The position numbers were made by a program, and so were the translations under genes. Shown in pieces: positions 38,303 through 47,525 of a stretch of 64,000 bases of DNA. This DNA comes from G963677445 sp963678275 (GTDB lineage Bacteria; Bacteroidota; Ignavibacteria; Ignavibacteriales; Melioribacteraceae): positions 5,642,001-5,706,000 of the forward strand of contig OY782765.1 of the NCBI GenBank assembly GCA_963678275.1. The letters are read 5' to 3'. Each line of letters starts with the position of its first letter. Position 1 is the stretch's first letter. Below the pieces are notes generated by a model, which worked only from the letters and a program-made list of their open reading frames with translations, searched no databases and was not told the origin of the DNA.

Positions 38303-39245
38303 AAGTTTTTTCCTTCCGCTATCAAAAGACTAATTTGTAATGCTCAATAGTTCTAATAGCAGTAATTTGTTTGTTAAAGATTGAACGTATTTTATCCTGA
38401 TTAAATGTTTTTTGTAACAGCAACTATTTACTCCGTTAGAAGTTAAATTCTACGCAAAATAGTAAAGATGCAATTAATAATTAATAATAAAATAATTTCA
38501 AGAGTAAAAATTTTGCAAAAACAGGCCACAAAATCACAAAAACACAAAATCCCACGAAAAAACTTAAAAAAACTTATTCTTTATTTTTAACCTTCCAGGC
38601 AACAAGAATATATTTGAGAGAAAAAGCCAGTCGTTTTTTTTTTACGAATATTTTGACCTCTTACCGGATTATAGAGGTCTCAAGGCAGATCTAACCCCTC
38701 CCGTCCTCCCCTTAAAATCTTAAGGGGAGGGGATTTCGCTCTCGTTTCATGGTAGTATTTCCGATAAGTTATTACCCCTGCTATATTGTTGCTGTTAAAT
38801 TTGAAATTTGGCGTTTTTCCAAATTGGGGGTCCTTAGTAGCATAGGAAACCACCCGACCATTAATCTTATTCAACCGGGCGATATGTTCTAAGGAATTAT
38901 CTAATGATCGCAAAAAAAACTCAGAACAGGGATGGAATGATTAAAAAGATTGACCGGATATATGTTAGCCATAGAAAGCCAAATCGAAGTCGCCATCGAA
39001 ATCGGATTCTTTAATAAATCTGAGAATTGTTTTTATTCTTAACTTTTCACTAACTACTATTCACTTCTGACTCCGCCAGCAATTTCCTTTTATTGATAAA
39101 GAAATAAACAGGAAGAGCCTTCGAATATAAGGCAGTCGCAATTTGCACCACTGAAAATTATATCCGTTTTCTCCCACTAATAACGTGGATCATCGTGGAG
39201 TTTTCAAAATTCCTAATTCCTAATTCCTAATTCCTAATTCCTAAT
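38303..39245. repeat. Repeat-rich intergenic block
   Basis: Holds one dispersed element at 38427-38460 (same orientation as the 51-53 kb array). It also holds a roughly 180-base repeat at 38563-38745, found inverted at 46553-46710, which contains the palindrome CCCCTTAAGATTTTAAGGGG-type core. A five-fold AATTCCT microsatellite ends at about 39245, abutting the ndpA-like stop codon. No gene is convincing. Confidence 0.65.
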
Positions 39246-40286
39246 TTATTTCTCCTCCTGGTAATATATCTTATAATATTTTCGACCATCTTTATCAATT
39301 CCCTGCTCTATCATATTCCTGTCGCCATGGATATAGAGGTGAAAATTGTTGTCTAATTTGAGCACACTTTTAAATGACCTGGATTGTTGTTTGACGGCCT
39401 GTGGGGAGATATCAAAATTTGCTGAATAGTCGATATCATCTTCATCATGATATTCTTTTTTGAATTTTCTGAATGAATCGATTACCTGCGGATCTTTAAA
39501 TACTTCGGCTTCAAATTCATTTTTATCAAATTGACTTTTCTCACTAAAATATTTTACTGAACGGTTGAGCATATCAATTTTATCAGGTTTGTCAAATTCT
39601 TCAGGCAATTGACTTTTAACAAACTTTTTAGTCATGCCCAGAAAATGTTTTGTTTTGAAATAATCATCTTTATGGGGAATTACGCCCAGGAAATCATCTT
39701 TCCAGAATTTCGCTTCCGCGGCGGTATTCGTGTTATCCACAATCAGCAAATGATAACCGGCTGCCTGGTCGGTATTAAAAATGATACAGCCCTTATCGAT
39801 ACCTTTCAAATCATAGCCGAATTCATGCTCAATCGAAAAGCTGATTGAACTTCCTTTCATTTTAAGAAAAGGGGAATCGGTTTCTGACTTAAAAATTCCG
39901 ATCGCGTCAACAATCTCATCTTCAACAATAACATCACAGAAATAAACAATATTCAGCTCTCCCTGCTTGATGTTGGGATGAGTGGAATGTTCATAAAGCA
40001 AAGTCGCCAGATTTTTTGATTCCTCGATGAATCCGGATTCGTTTTTGAATATCTTTTTTACACGGGAATATACTTCATTCAATTCAAGATCGACCGAGTG
40101 GTAAAAATTGTAAATATCGACCGGTTTAAAACGTGATAAAAAATACTTCAATAAATATTCTAATGTATCTTCCCTGAAATTCGTAAGCTCTTTCGAAAGC
40201 TGCAGGTTTTCTTCATCTGATTTATTCCCGACATAATGTGTAATTAAACGTTCCAGTTTAATCTGGCTGAAATCTAAGTTATTCAT
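39246..40286 (-). CDS. NdpA-type nucleoid-associated protein
   Basis: A 346-residue protein of the 37-kDa nucleoid-associated (NdpA/YejK) family. Recognisable parts are the N-terminal domain with KLERLITHYVGNKSDEENL, the central strand block (LNIVYFCDVIVEDEIVDAIGIFKSE), KGCIIFNTD and FWKDDFLGV, and a basic C-terminal region ending YYKIYYQEEK. Family members associate with nucleoid DNA; in accessory regions they also occur near phage-defence genes. No partner is adjacent here. Confidence 0.8.
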   Translation of the reverse strand: MNNLDFSQIKLERLITHYVGNKSDEENLQLSKELTNFREDTLEYLLKYFLSRFKPVDIYNFYHSVDLELNEVYSRVKKIFKNESGFIEESKNLATLLYEHSTHPNIKQGELNIVYFCDVIVEDEIVDAIGIFKSETDSPFLKMKGSSISFSIEHEFGYDLKGIDKGCIIFNTDQAAGYHLLIVDNTNTAAEAKFWKDDFLGVIPHKDDYFKTKHFLGMTKKFVKSQLPEEFDKPDKIDMLNRSVKYFSEKSQFDKNEFEAEVFKDPQVIDSFRKFKKEYHDEDDIDYSANFDISPQAVKQQSRSFKSVLKLDNNFHLYIHGDRNMIEQGIDKDGRKYYKIYYQEEK

Positions 40287-40557
40287 TTAACAGGTTTTCC
40301 AAAATTATTTCGATTTATACTTGATAATACATAACCTGGCATGGCCAAAATAAAAGTTCTGTCAGGTGGCTGAGCTTGCCGAAACCACGAAGGATGGGCT
40401 TCAACGAAGACTTTTGAGCATTTCTACGGCCTGCTGCAAAGTTTTCTGAAGAAATGATCACCTTTCGAAAAATGTCACCAAATCATCAAAACACAAAATT
40501 CCACTAAAATATTTTTTACCTCTGCAGCGGAGGTGACCGGCCAATAAAAAACAATGA

Positions 40558-41538
40558 TCAATCAACTCCATAAGCCGCGATAATTTCATCCATTTGTTTA
40601 TCCAGCGCGTTATCAACTACCTGCCGGGCGGGATCGGCGTCATACCAGGCGATAATTTCTTCAACTCCGCGGGAGAAGGGGATAGTCGCGGCAAAACCGG
40701 GCGCGGCGCGTTTAATTTTTGTATTGTCGAAAATCATGCTGTGGGCTTTATCACCCAGCAATCCAATCCCCCATTCCTGGTTATATTTCGCGATCACATC
40801 GGATGGGATATGGACTATGCGCGCCTCAGTTCCGGCGGCTTTGGCGGTAATTTCATAAATCTGGTTCCAGGTGAGCAGCTCATCTGAGGTGATATGGAAC
40901 GCGTCTCCGAATGCCCGGCTGTTGCCAATCAAACCGACAAACCCTTTGGCAAAATCGCGGTGGTGAGTCAATACCCAGAGGGATGTTCCGTCACCATGCA
41001 CAATCACTTTTTTACCTTTCCGCATTCGGTTTAGTGTTGTGTAACCTCCTCGCAGGGGTAATGTTGTGCGGTCATAAGTATGTGACGGGCGCACAATTGT
41101 AACGGGAAACTTTTCCTCCCGGTAAGCCCGAACCAGCCGTTCCTCGCAGGCAATTTTGGCCTGTGAATAACTCCAGTAAGGATTAAAAAGCGGAGTGGAT
41201 TCAGTGACCGGCAGACTGACCGGCGGAGTCTGGTATGCCGAAGCCGAGCTGATAAAAATATACTGCCCCGTTCTTCCCCGAAATAATTCCAGATCATTCT
41301 CGATGTGCTCCGGTGTGAAGGCGATCCAGTTGACAACTACATCAAATTTCATATCCCCCAAAGCCCGGCTGACTGAGTCCCTGTCGCGAATGTCGCCATG
41401 CAGAATGCGGGCTCCTTCCGGCGCGGGCCTTGAAGATTGACCCCTGTTCAGCAGCCAGAGCTCCATGCCCTGTTCTATGGCAAGCGAGGCGCAAGCCGAG
41501 CTGATGATCCCTGTGCCCCCTATGAACAATACTTTCAT
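40558..41538 (-). CDS. NAD-dependent epimerase/dehydratase (extended SDR)
   Basis: About 326 residues from the ATG at 41538, preferred over 41553 because a GGAG lies nine bases upstream and MKVLFIGGTGIIS is the usual SDR start. The nucleotide-binding loop is G-G-T-G-I-I-S rather than the classical G-x-x-G-x-x-G, as in CSP41-like/atypical SDRs. The active-site Tyr and Lys are in YWSYSQAKI. It probably acts on a nucleotide sugar or other small hydroxy/keto compound. The Glu-Glu-Ile-Ile-Ala-Trp-Tyr C-terminal segment is typical of the subgroup. Confidence 0.83.
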   Translation of the reverse strand: MKVLFIGGTGIISSACASLAIEQGMELWLLNRGQSSRPAPEGARILHGDIRDRDSVSRALGDMKFDVVVNWIAFTPEHIENDLELFRGRTGQYIFISSASAYQTPPVSLPVTESTPLFNPYWSYSQAKIACEERLVRAYREEKFPVTIVRPSHTYDRTTLPLRGGYTTLNRMRKGKKVIVHGDGTSLWVLTHHRDFAKGFVGLIGNSRAFGDAFHITSDELLTWNQIYEITAKAAGTEARIVHIPSDVIAKYNQEWGIGLLGDKAHSMIFDNTKIKRAAPGFAATIPFSRGVEEIIAWYDADPARQVVDNALDKQMDEIIAAYGVD

Positions 41539-41718
41539 GTAAATGATCTCCAAAATTATTGTTTTTAAACTTATCCTGATTATACCACAGTTTCAACTCA
41601 GTCGGTTGTACCATTCTCGCGGTAACAGGTTAAATAATGGGCGCGGTGACATTTTGTTGTTTCCGTAATACCATAGAAGTGTTAATATAAAACTTAAATA
41701 CTATATAAATGATTATAA

Positions 41719-42030
41719 CTAACTACTCTGTTGATGATGTTTTTTAGGAATATTGAGCTTTTCTACCTCATCAAGATTAAGTTTTTGTTTTGCGTGCCAC
41801 AGATTAAAATTGTTTTGCATTATTAACCAACTTTCGGGCGAACGCCCAAATGTTTTTGAAAGACGTAGGGCCATTTCAGAGCTGATATTACTCTGTCCAT
41901 TAATAAGACGATTAAAAGTTGAAGGCGCAACCTTGAGCTTAGCGGCGACTGTTCTATAACTTATACCGAATGGCTCGAGATATATTTCGCGTATAAATTC
42001 ACCTGGATGTGGCGGGTTATACATACTCAT
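41719..42030 (-). CDS. higA: HigA-family antitoxin
   Basis: A 103-residue XRE-type helix-turn-helix protein starting with the HigA hallmark PPHPGEFIREIYLEPFGIS. The HTH is TVAAKLKVAPSTFNRLINGQS, followed by LRLSKTFGRSPESWLIMQ. HigA neutralises the HigB mRNA interferase and represses the operon. The start codon overlaps the higB stop by one base (TAATG), the usual toxin-first order for higBA. Confidence 0.92.
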   Translation of the reverse strand: MSMYNPPHPGEFIREIYLEPFGISYRTVAAKLKVAPSTFNRLINGQSNISSEMALRLSKTFGRSPESWLIMQNNFNLWHAKQKLNLDEVEKLNIPKKHHQQSS

Positions 42031-42308
42031 TAGTGATAATCCTCATAATTAACTATATGTACATCTCCATCTTTGAATTCAAAAGTAATTCGCCAGTTTG
42101 TGCTTACATCAATCGACCATAATCCCCTCAAATTCCCTTTCAACTGATGCAATCGAAAACCCGGCAAATCAATATCCTTAATTACTGTCGCAGTATCCAA
42201 TGCCGCTAATCGCATTCTAAGTTTTTGCCTGTGCAGAGTTTGAATACCTGCTGTACTGCCTGTTTCAAAAAACCTTTCCAAACCTTTATGTTTGAATGAC
42301 TTTATCAT
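42030..42308 (-). CDS. higB: HigB-family toxin (mRNA interferase)
   Basis: A 92-residue RelE/HigB-like toxin starting MIKSFKHKGLERFF. It contains HRQKLRMRLAALDTA, DLPGFRLHQLKGNLRGLWSI, then NWRITFEFKDGDVHIVNYEDYH, a complete family core including the C-terminal D-Y-H. The frame is open for another 87 codons upstream, but that extension is unrelated to the family, and the ATG at 42308 fits both the family start and the -10 element next to it. Expected to cleave ribosome-bound mRNA when HigA is degraded. Confidence 0.9.
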   Translation of the reverse strand: MIKSFKHKGLERFFETGSTAGIQTLHRQKLRMRLAALDTATVIKDIDLPGFRLHQLKGNLRGLWSIDVSTNWRITFEFKDGDVHIVNYEDYH

Positions 42309-42315
42309 ATAAGTC

Positions 42316-42344
42316 AGTATAAGCAAATATTGCGCAACACGCAA
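42316..42344 (-). promoter_or_regulatory. higBA promoter with repeated TTGCG operator motif
   Basis: On the minus strand TTGCGT (42344-42339) and TATACT (42321-42316) are 17 bases apart. The -10 box is only seven bases from the higB ATG, so the transcript may be leaderless. GTTGCGT-GTTGCGC direct repeats and the palindrome TTGCGCAA overlap the spacer and are candidate HigA binding sites. Confidence 0.6.
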
Positions 42345-42578
42345 CAAAAAGTTTTCGTGTCGAGTAATATTACACTTCCCGGCTCTATTATACTGGAGAT
42401 GAGTTATATCCGAAAACGAATATATTAAGGCGCTTAGGTTGATTTGAATATGGCGCGGTAGGTCTAAATATTGAAAAGCTAACAGGGTTCCTGAAAAATG
42501 AAGTGACTTTATTTCGCTGAATGCCGTGATCCCTGTATATAGCATGGTTTTAATTTTGGGACCTGGCAAATAAAATAA

Positions 42579-42953
42579 TTATTTTTTTGCGAAATATTTG
42601 ACAGACTCCAAATTCTTAAAATCAATATCCTGTGTCCACATAGTGGCGTTATTATCTCTTGCTGTGGTATAAATTATGCTGTCGGCCATTGGAATATTTT
42701 TTTCAAAACTTAACTTTGCTGCCTGCACAGCTATTGAGGCGGTAACATCAATTACTTTTGCCTGTCTCATTAGTCCTAAAATTTGTAACGCTGTGTTTTC
42801 ATCTTTTGTTTTTAAGATTTTCTTATAAACCTCATAAATATTTATAGATGACACTAAAAGTTCTTCAGTGTTTTCAATCGCTTCAGCAAAGTTTTCAGCA
42901 TTTTCACTGTCAGATAGATATTCTAACCACCCTGAAGAATCTACTAAATTCAT
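42579..42953 (-). CDS. vapC: VapC-type PIN-domain toxin
   Basis: A 124-residue PIN-domain ribonuclease. The acidic metal-binding residues are visible: Asp in NLVDSSGWLEYL at the N-terminus, Glu in SINIYEVYKK, Asp in PMADSIIY and Asp in WTQDIDF. It would cleave RNA, in this family often tRNA or rRNA loops. Its start overlaps the vapB stop by four bases. Confidence 0.92.
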   Translation of the reverse strand: MNLVDSSGWLEYLSDSENAENFAEAIENTEELLVSSINIYEVYKKILKTKDENTALQILGLMRQAKVIDVTASIAVQAAKLSFEKNIPMADSIIYTTARDNNATMWTQDIDFKNLESVKYFAKK

Positions 42954-43156
42954 ATCCGATCTCCATCTCTTTCAATACTAGTATCAATGCCTTTTAAAAT
43001 TCCCCGGGCTTCTTTTATATTTTTTATTGGAATAAATTCGATACGGTTTCCAAATTCTATAATTTGAAGTTTCTGTCCCGGACGTAAATCTAATTTTTGC
43101 CTGATTTCTTTAGGGATTACAACCTGGTATTTGGGAGATATTTTTACTGTTGTCAT
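42950..43156 (-). CDS. vapB: VapB/AbrB-type antitoxin
   Basis: A 68-residue swapped-hairpin AbrB-type antitoxin: VKISPKYQVVIPKEIRQKLDLRPGQKLQII is the complete N-terminal DNA-binding fold. The C-terminal tail (ARGILKGIDTSIERDGDRI) would occupy the VapC active site. It sits directly behind a strong promoter with an overlapping palindrome. Confidence 0.92.
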   Translation of the reverse strand: MTTVKISPKYQVVIPKEIRQKLDLRPGQKLQIIEFGNRIEFIPIKNIKEARGILKGIDTSIERDGDRI

Positions 43157-43177
43157 TTTGATCTCATAAATGTTTTA

Positions 43178-43211
43178 CGATAAATATATCGATAATATTT
43201 GCGTATGTCAA
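43178..43211 (-). promoter_or_regulatory. vapBC promoter and operator
   Basis: On the minus strand TTGACA (43211-43206) and TATATT (43188-43183) are separated by exactly 17 bases. The palindrome CGATAAATATATCG (43178-43191) covers the -10 element, as expected for autoregulation by a VapB-VapC complex. Confidence 0.72.
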
Positions 43212-43452
43212 TATTATAATGTCCTTTGTATAGAAATACTAATCCGATTTGCGCTCAGTTTAAATCGAGAGAATTTCCCCCTTTCAATTTTTGTCTGGAA
43301 ACTCATATATTAAAATTAAAAAATCTGTGGATGCCGATATCGGCCAAAATTATTCGGTAAATTTTGCTTTCATGCTAATCTCCAATTGCTCTGTATCTGA
43401 ACTGAATTATAAAATAATTATGTACTATTGCTCCTTTATTCAATTATAAAAA

Positions 43453-44064
43453 TCAAAACTCTTCACCCAATTCTTTAAACCGTTCTTTGGGATCATCAAA
43501 AAAAACATCATCGGGATCAAATAATTTCGGATTAAATTCTTTACCTAACCAATCAATCGTTTCAGAATATTCTTCATGTTCAGGATCCTCCAATATTGAT
43601 AGTGTATAATAATAACCAGGGATGCCGCCGCAATCCTCGGGGGGGCAGGCCATCTTACCGGCAATACATTTAGGATATTTTTCACCTGGTTTTGCCGGAA
43701 GTATTTTTTCCAGTTTAACAGTATGAATCCAGGAATCCCCAAAATCATATTCATACCTGGCTTTTTGGTTTGTATCAGAAAAATACTTCGATATTTTTTC
43801 TTTGTGGTCCGCCAAAACTTCTCTCTCATATATTTGATACTCCTGATCTGGCATTCCGAGTTCAACTTTCGCGCCAGTCCGTGGATCCTCCATTTCAAAC
43901 ATATGCAGATGATAACCTTCCCATCCCATTGAATCCTGAATAGCGATGTGCAAATCAAAAAAGGAATAAGTGGAAGGAACATGTATCCTTCTCCAAATTG
44001 GCGGTTTTGAGCCATCTAATGATATCTTGAATTGATATATTTCTGCATTCTTCTTAGTTTTCAT
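43453..44064 (-). CDS. pRiA4b ORF-3-like protein
   Basis: A 203-residue protein with the plasmid pRiA4b ORF-3 family pattern: YQFKISLDGSKPPIWRRIHVP near the N-terminus, FFDLHIAIQDSMGWEGYHLHMFE, a YEYDFGDSWIHTVKLEKI strand and a CPPEDCGGIPGYYY block with paired Cys. The family is widespread in accessory DNA and sometimes linked with IS elements; its biochemical role is not established. It stands alone. Confidence 0.87.
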   Translation of the reverse strand: MKTKKNAEIYQFKISLDGSKPPIWRRIHVPSTYSFFDLHIAIQDSMGWEGYHLHMFEMEDPRTGAKVELGMPDQEYQIYEREVLADHKEKISKYFSDTNQKARYEYDFGDSWIHTVKLEKILPAKPGEKYPKCIAGKMACPPEDCGGIPGYYYTLSILEDPEHEEYSETIDWLGKEFNPKLFDPDDVFFDDPKERFKELGEEF

Positions 44065-44204
44065 TTACCTGTTCCGTAATCATTAATCAATAAAATAGTA
44101 TTTTGCTTATATAATGTAAAAGTTTCACCGATTTTAAGCAAACAGACAGAATGATTTAATTGAAGGCGGCCCGGATCGGTAAAAATCAAAATTTAATAAG
44201 GTAA

Positions 44205-45743
44205 TCATTCATTCTCAAAAATCGGCGCGATTTCTTCAATTACCATCGGGACTTTTTTTCTCGCCGTTCCGCCGTCGCCATAGTCGGATGAGGTGGTAAC
44301 AACGATAAGGTTCAAATCCCGGCTGACCATAATATATTGCCCGCCGTAACCAAGCGCCAGGAACATATCATGTTCTGTTTTGCCGCCATGAACCGGGTTA
44401 TCCCACCAGGGGGTGTTTTGTTTCGACCTGTACCACCATTGATAACCATAATCAAAAAATTCGCTTTCGGCTACATGTTTATGTGTGGATTCTTCTATCC
44501 ACTCCTTCGGCACAATTTGTCGTCCGTTCCAGGAGCCATTATTTAATGCCAGCAAGCCGATTTTGGCCATATCGCGGGGTAGCAGATAAAGATCGCTATG
44601 ACAATGAGGCATACCATTCTCATATTGCCAGTAATATTCAGATATTCCCAGGGGAGCAAAGAGATTCTCTTTCGCGAAAATATCCGCCTTTTTTCCTGTG
44701 ATGGAATATATTACTCCGCCGAGAAGATCTGCGCAATTATTGCTGTACCTGAATTTTTCGCCCGGTTTTGAATCAAGGGGCAGACCAAGGATATACCCGA
44801 TTATATCTTCAGGATCATCATCCCCCGCATTTCCCTCTTCCTCTGAAAATCCGGCTGTCATTGTAAGCACATGCTTTAGGGTAATTTGCGCATTCTCCTT
44901 TGTTTTCAGAGATTCATATTCCGGTAAGAAGTCAAATACAGGTGAATCGACACTTTTATTATTGTAACGGTCCAGCATCATACCGATGAGCAGGGAGGTG
45001 ACACTTTTTGTGCATGAATGGATGTGATGAATTTGTGTCCGGTCATAACCGTAAAAATACTCCTCAAGCACAAGTTTATTGTCCTTAATAATCAGTAGTG
45101 ATTCCAGCCGCCCGAACTCCTGTTTAATAATCCTCTCCATCAGGTTGTAGATCGCAGATGTGTCATTTATAAATTCAAAAATTGAAGCGGATAGCAAACC
45201 ATCATTTACCTGTTCGGGTGGTTTATAGAAATATGTAACGCTGCCATCCGAATCGGGAGGGCGCGGAAAAAACAGCTTATCCACGGTGATATTTTCCGCG
45301 CGTATAAAGTTGAGTGTATTAGCAGGCCCCGTATTTTTCGTATTGCCCGAATGAACCATCCCGATGATCTTTTCCCTGGCTGAATCAACAATACCGGTAT
45401 AATAATTCCCATCTTTATCTGTAATTTTTAACTTTCCGGTGGAATTATCAAATTGAATATTCTCTAATTCCCAAAAATTATAGAAACGGTCGTCCCATAA
45501 AAAGCAACCTTTTACTTCGGAGCGCCCGTAAGCATTTCCGGTGATATGGAATATGTACTCAAGCGTTCCGTTGGGATATTTTGTCGCGGTTTCGGGTGTG
45601 CTTCGCCATAATCCATCGATTGAGATATAATGTGGAGCCTGAACGGATATTGAGGGATGAGATGTTTTGTCAGCTTCATTTTGGCATCTGATAAAAAGAA
45701 AACTTATCGAAATTAAAACCAGTAAAGTTTTAAGTGATTTCAT
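44205..45743 (-). CDS. Serine hydrolase lipoprotein, class C beta-lactamase fold (copy B)
   Basis: A 512-residue lipoprotein (lipobox IRC region, Cys20) paralogous to the gene at 36.0-37.5 kb. It shares the SCTK motif in HIHSCTKSVTSLLIG, Tyr-x-Asn in FRYSNNCADLLGGV and the C-terminal GYGGQYIMVSRDLNLIVVTTSSDY. An N-terminal roughly 150-residue domain of unknown role is also common to both. The two copies probably have related, extracytoplasmic substrates. Confidence 0.82.
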   Translation of the reverse strand: MKSLKTLLVLISISFLFIRCQNEADKTSHPSISVQAPHYISIDGLWRSTPETATKYPNGTLEYIFHITGNAYGRSEVKGCFLWDDRFYNFWELENIQFDNSTGKLKITDKDGNYYTGIVDSAREKIIGMVHSGNTKNTGPANTLNFIRAENITVDKLFFPRPPDSDGSVTYFYKPPEQVNDGLLSASIFEFINDTSAIYNLMERIIKQEFGRLESLLIIKDNKLVLEEYFYGYDRTQIHHIHSCTKSVTSLLIGMMLDRYNNKSVDSPVFDFLPEYESLKTKENAQITLKHVLTMTAGFSEEEGNAGDDDPEDIIGYILGLPLDSKPGEKFRYSNNCADLLGGVIYSITGKKADIFAKENLFAPLGISEYYWQYENGMPHCHSDLYLLPRDMAKIGLLALNNGSWNGRQIVPKEWIEESTHKHVAESEFFDYGYQWWYRSKQNTPWWDNPVHGGKTEHDMFLALGYGGQYIMVSRDLNLIVVTTSSDYGDGGTARKKVPMVIEEIAPIFENE

Positions 45744-45773
45744 AATATTTTATTTTTGTTGAGTGATTTCTAT

Positions 45774-46226
45774 TTAATTAAGCCTGCAAAAAGGTTCGAT
45801 GATTTTGCTTTTTCTCTTCTGTGTAGTTTCATCCTTCCAGATTTTGAAACAACCTCCGAATAAATAATCACATTGATTTATCTTTGAGATCACCTGATTC
45901 ATTTCCTCAATGGGAACCAGTTCTTCGGTTTTTTCTTTCAGGACCCATTTAATCACCTCACAACCTTCCGGAAGAATTAATAAGCCACTCTTATATTCCG
46001 CGGTATAATAATACATTAAAGTGGGATTGCTTCTGCTCGCGTAATGAAATGTCAGTAGTCCCCACAGCCTGAAATTTTTGATTTCAATCCCCATCCGCCT
46101 ACAAATCCGGATTACAAATTCCCTGACGGATAGGGACTCATTATATCTTGCCCCGGTAATTTCCAGACCTTCATCATCCCCGGGCAGCAAAACTTCATCT
46201 TTGTCATTGGTAACGTAAAGTTTCAT
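45774..46226 (-). CDS. Hypothetical protein
   Basis: A 150-residue protein with no signal peptide or membrane segment. It has a basic-aromatic core (VREFVIRICRRMGIEIKNFRLWG) and two Cys-containing stretches near the C-terminus (INQCDYLFGGCFKIW). I recognise no family. It starts upstream of serine hydrolase copy B, 30 bases away in the same direction, so the two may be cotranscribed. Confidence 0.55.
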   Translation of the reverse strand: MKLYVTNDKDEVLLPGDDEGLEITGARYNESLSVREFVIRICRRMGIEIKNFRLWGLLTFHYASRSNPTLMYYYTAEYKSGLLILPEGCEVIKWVLKEKTEELVPIEEMNQVISKINQCDYLFGGCFKIWKDETTQKRKSKIIEPFCRLN

Positions 46227-46937
46227 AAATGAATAGTTGTCGATCGTGTTCTGGCCCCGGGAGAGGCAAACACATCCTGATAAAATTGTCTGGCAAAGTC
46301 AGAAACAAATTCGACTGACCGGTGGTAAGTCCGCTGCGGCGGATCGAAGCCCCGTTGTCCCTTACCAGCCAACTTACTCATACTCTTGCCGTTACTCTGA
46401 TTTTTCCAAAACCGATTTCGATTACGATTTGGATTTCGATTTTCGGGTAGCCTTTGTTCCTGTAAATCCTTCGAATCTTTGTAATACTGTTCAGATATCT
46501 TTTTCAGCGTTAATTACCAAAAGTATAACCTGGCGAAAACTCTTCAATGATTGGAGATCGAAATCCCCTCCCCTTAAGATTTTAAGGGGAGGTCGGGAGG
46601 GGTTTGATCTACCTTGAGATGTTTATAGTCTGGAGAGAAGTCAAAATATTCGTAAAAAAATGACTGGCTTCTTCTCTCAAATATATTCTTGTTGTCTGGA
46701 AGGTTAAAGGATCAATGAACAAGGTTCTTTTTTGTTTCTATTCAGCGAGAAAAATACGCATCAAAAAAAACGCTATTTCGCAAAAAATTATTGAGATAAT
46801 GGTATATTTATCAATTGTCTTTTCAATTGTTCATTGTACATTATTAATTGTTAATTGAATAATCAATAGCAGAATTTTTCTAAATGGATTATATTCCTTT
46901 GTTAAGCTTATTGGCTTTGGTTGCTAAAGTATTTTCC
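46227..46937. repeat. Repeat-rich intergenic block
   Basis: Contains the inverted partner (46553-46710) of the repeat at 38563-38745, including the palindrome around CCCCTTAAGATTTTAAGGGG, and REP-like GGTGGTAAG material near 46316. No supported gene. Confidence 0.6.
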
Positions 46938-47042
46938 TCACCTTTTTTTCATTACTTTTTCCCGAGACAAATTTTTAATGATATCAATCTCGTTTTCAGA
47001 AAGAACAATACGGGTTTTTATGTTATTTATTAGTGATTGCAT
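46938..47042 (-). pseudogene. Possible Crp/Fnr-type N-terminal remnant
   Basis: A 34-codon ORF with MQSLINNIKTRIVLSENEI then DIIKNLSREKVMKKR, resembling the first helix of Crp/Fnr-family sensors (LI-x-x-I-x-x-x-x-x-LSE-x-E-I-x-x-I). The cyclic-nucleotide-binding barrel that should follow is absent. Short and low-complexity, so treat as tentative. Confidence 0.3.
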
Positions 47043-47288
47043 AGGGTCTTTAAATTTATTTTTTTTGGTGTGTTTTACTGAAATTAATATAAGGAATCAT
47101 TGAATGAATCATAAAGATTGCTGTCCGGCGCGCCGTTTGGGGGCTGGCTTCAAAGCTTGAATATGCTTCGGCGTTAATGATTTGTTTTTACCGGTAATCG
47201 TGCTGAGTGACTTCAAACCTTTTTAATTGTTTTCATATTTGAGTCAGTTAATCTGATTATCTTTAATCAATCCTCAATTGTTTTTTGA

Positions 47289-47525
47289 CTACAATTTATC
47301 ATATTCTTCCGGTTCAACATCCGGAATTTGAGAAATAGCATTTTCAAATTTCGCGATATCCACTCTTTTTGCCCGGGGCTCAAGATAATCTTTTGTGGCG
47401 AACGCGGATATTTTTTCAGTTACAGCGCTGGCAATAAATTGGTTTATTGATATGCCCTCTTTTTGGGCATATTCTTTCACCCGTTCATGTATAGAATCAG
47501 GAAGTCTTAAACTTAGTGTGCTCAT
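47289..47525 (-). CDS. Ribbon-helix-helix (CopG-type) antitoxin-like protein
   Basis: A 78-residue protein with an N-terminal ribbon-helix-helix: STLSLRLPDSIHERVKEYAQKEGISINQFIASAVTEK. Proteins of this type are antitoxins or small repressors. Its start overlaps (ATGA) the end of a PIN-type toxin remnant, an arrangement matching the COG1569 PIN plus RHH pairs. The toxin partner appears truncated, so the antitoxin is now orphaned. Confidence 0.8.
   Translation of the reverse strand: MSTLSLRLPDSIHERVKEYAQKEGISINQFIASAVTEKISAFATKDYLEPRAKRVDIAKFENAISQIPDVEPEEYDKL

Noticed and set aside
38680..38913. 77-codon minus-strand ORF
   Set aside because: Its 3' part lies in the inverted repeat shared with 46553-46710, and the rest has no recognisable family; probably not coding.
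42309..42569. 87-codon N-terminal extension of the HigB frame
   Set aside because: The extension does not resemble the family, covers the predicted promoter and operator, and HigB homologues start at the Met at 42308.
46237..46617. 126-codon plus-strand ORF
   Set aside because: Composed of REP-like and dispersed repeat sequence, with no start context.
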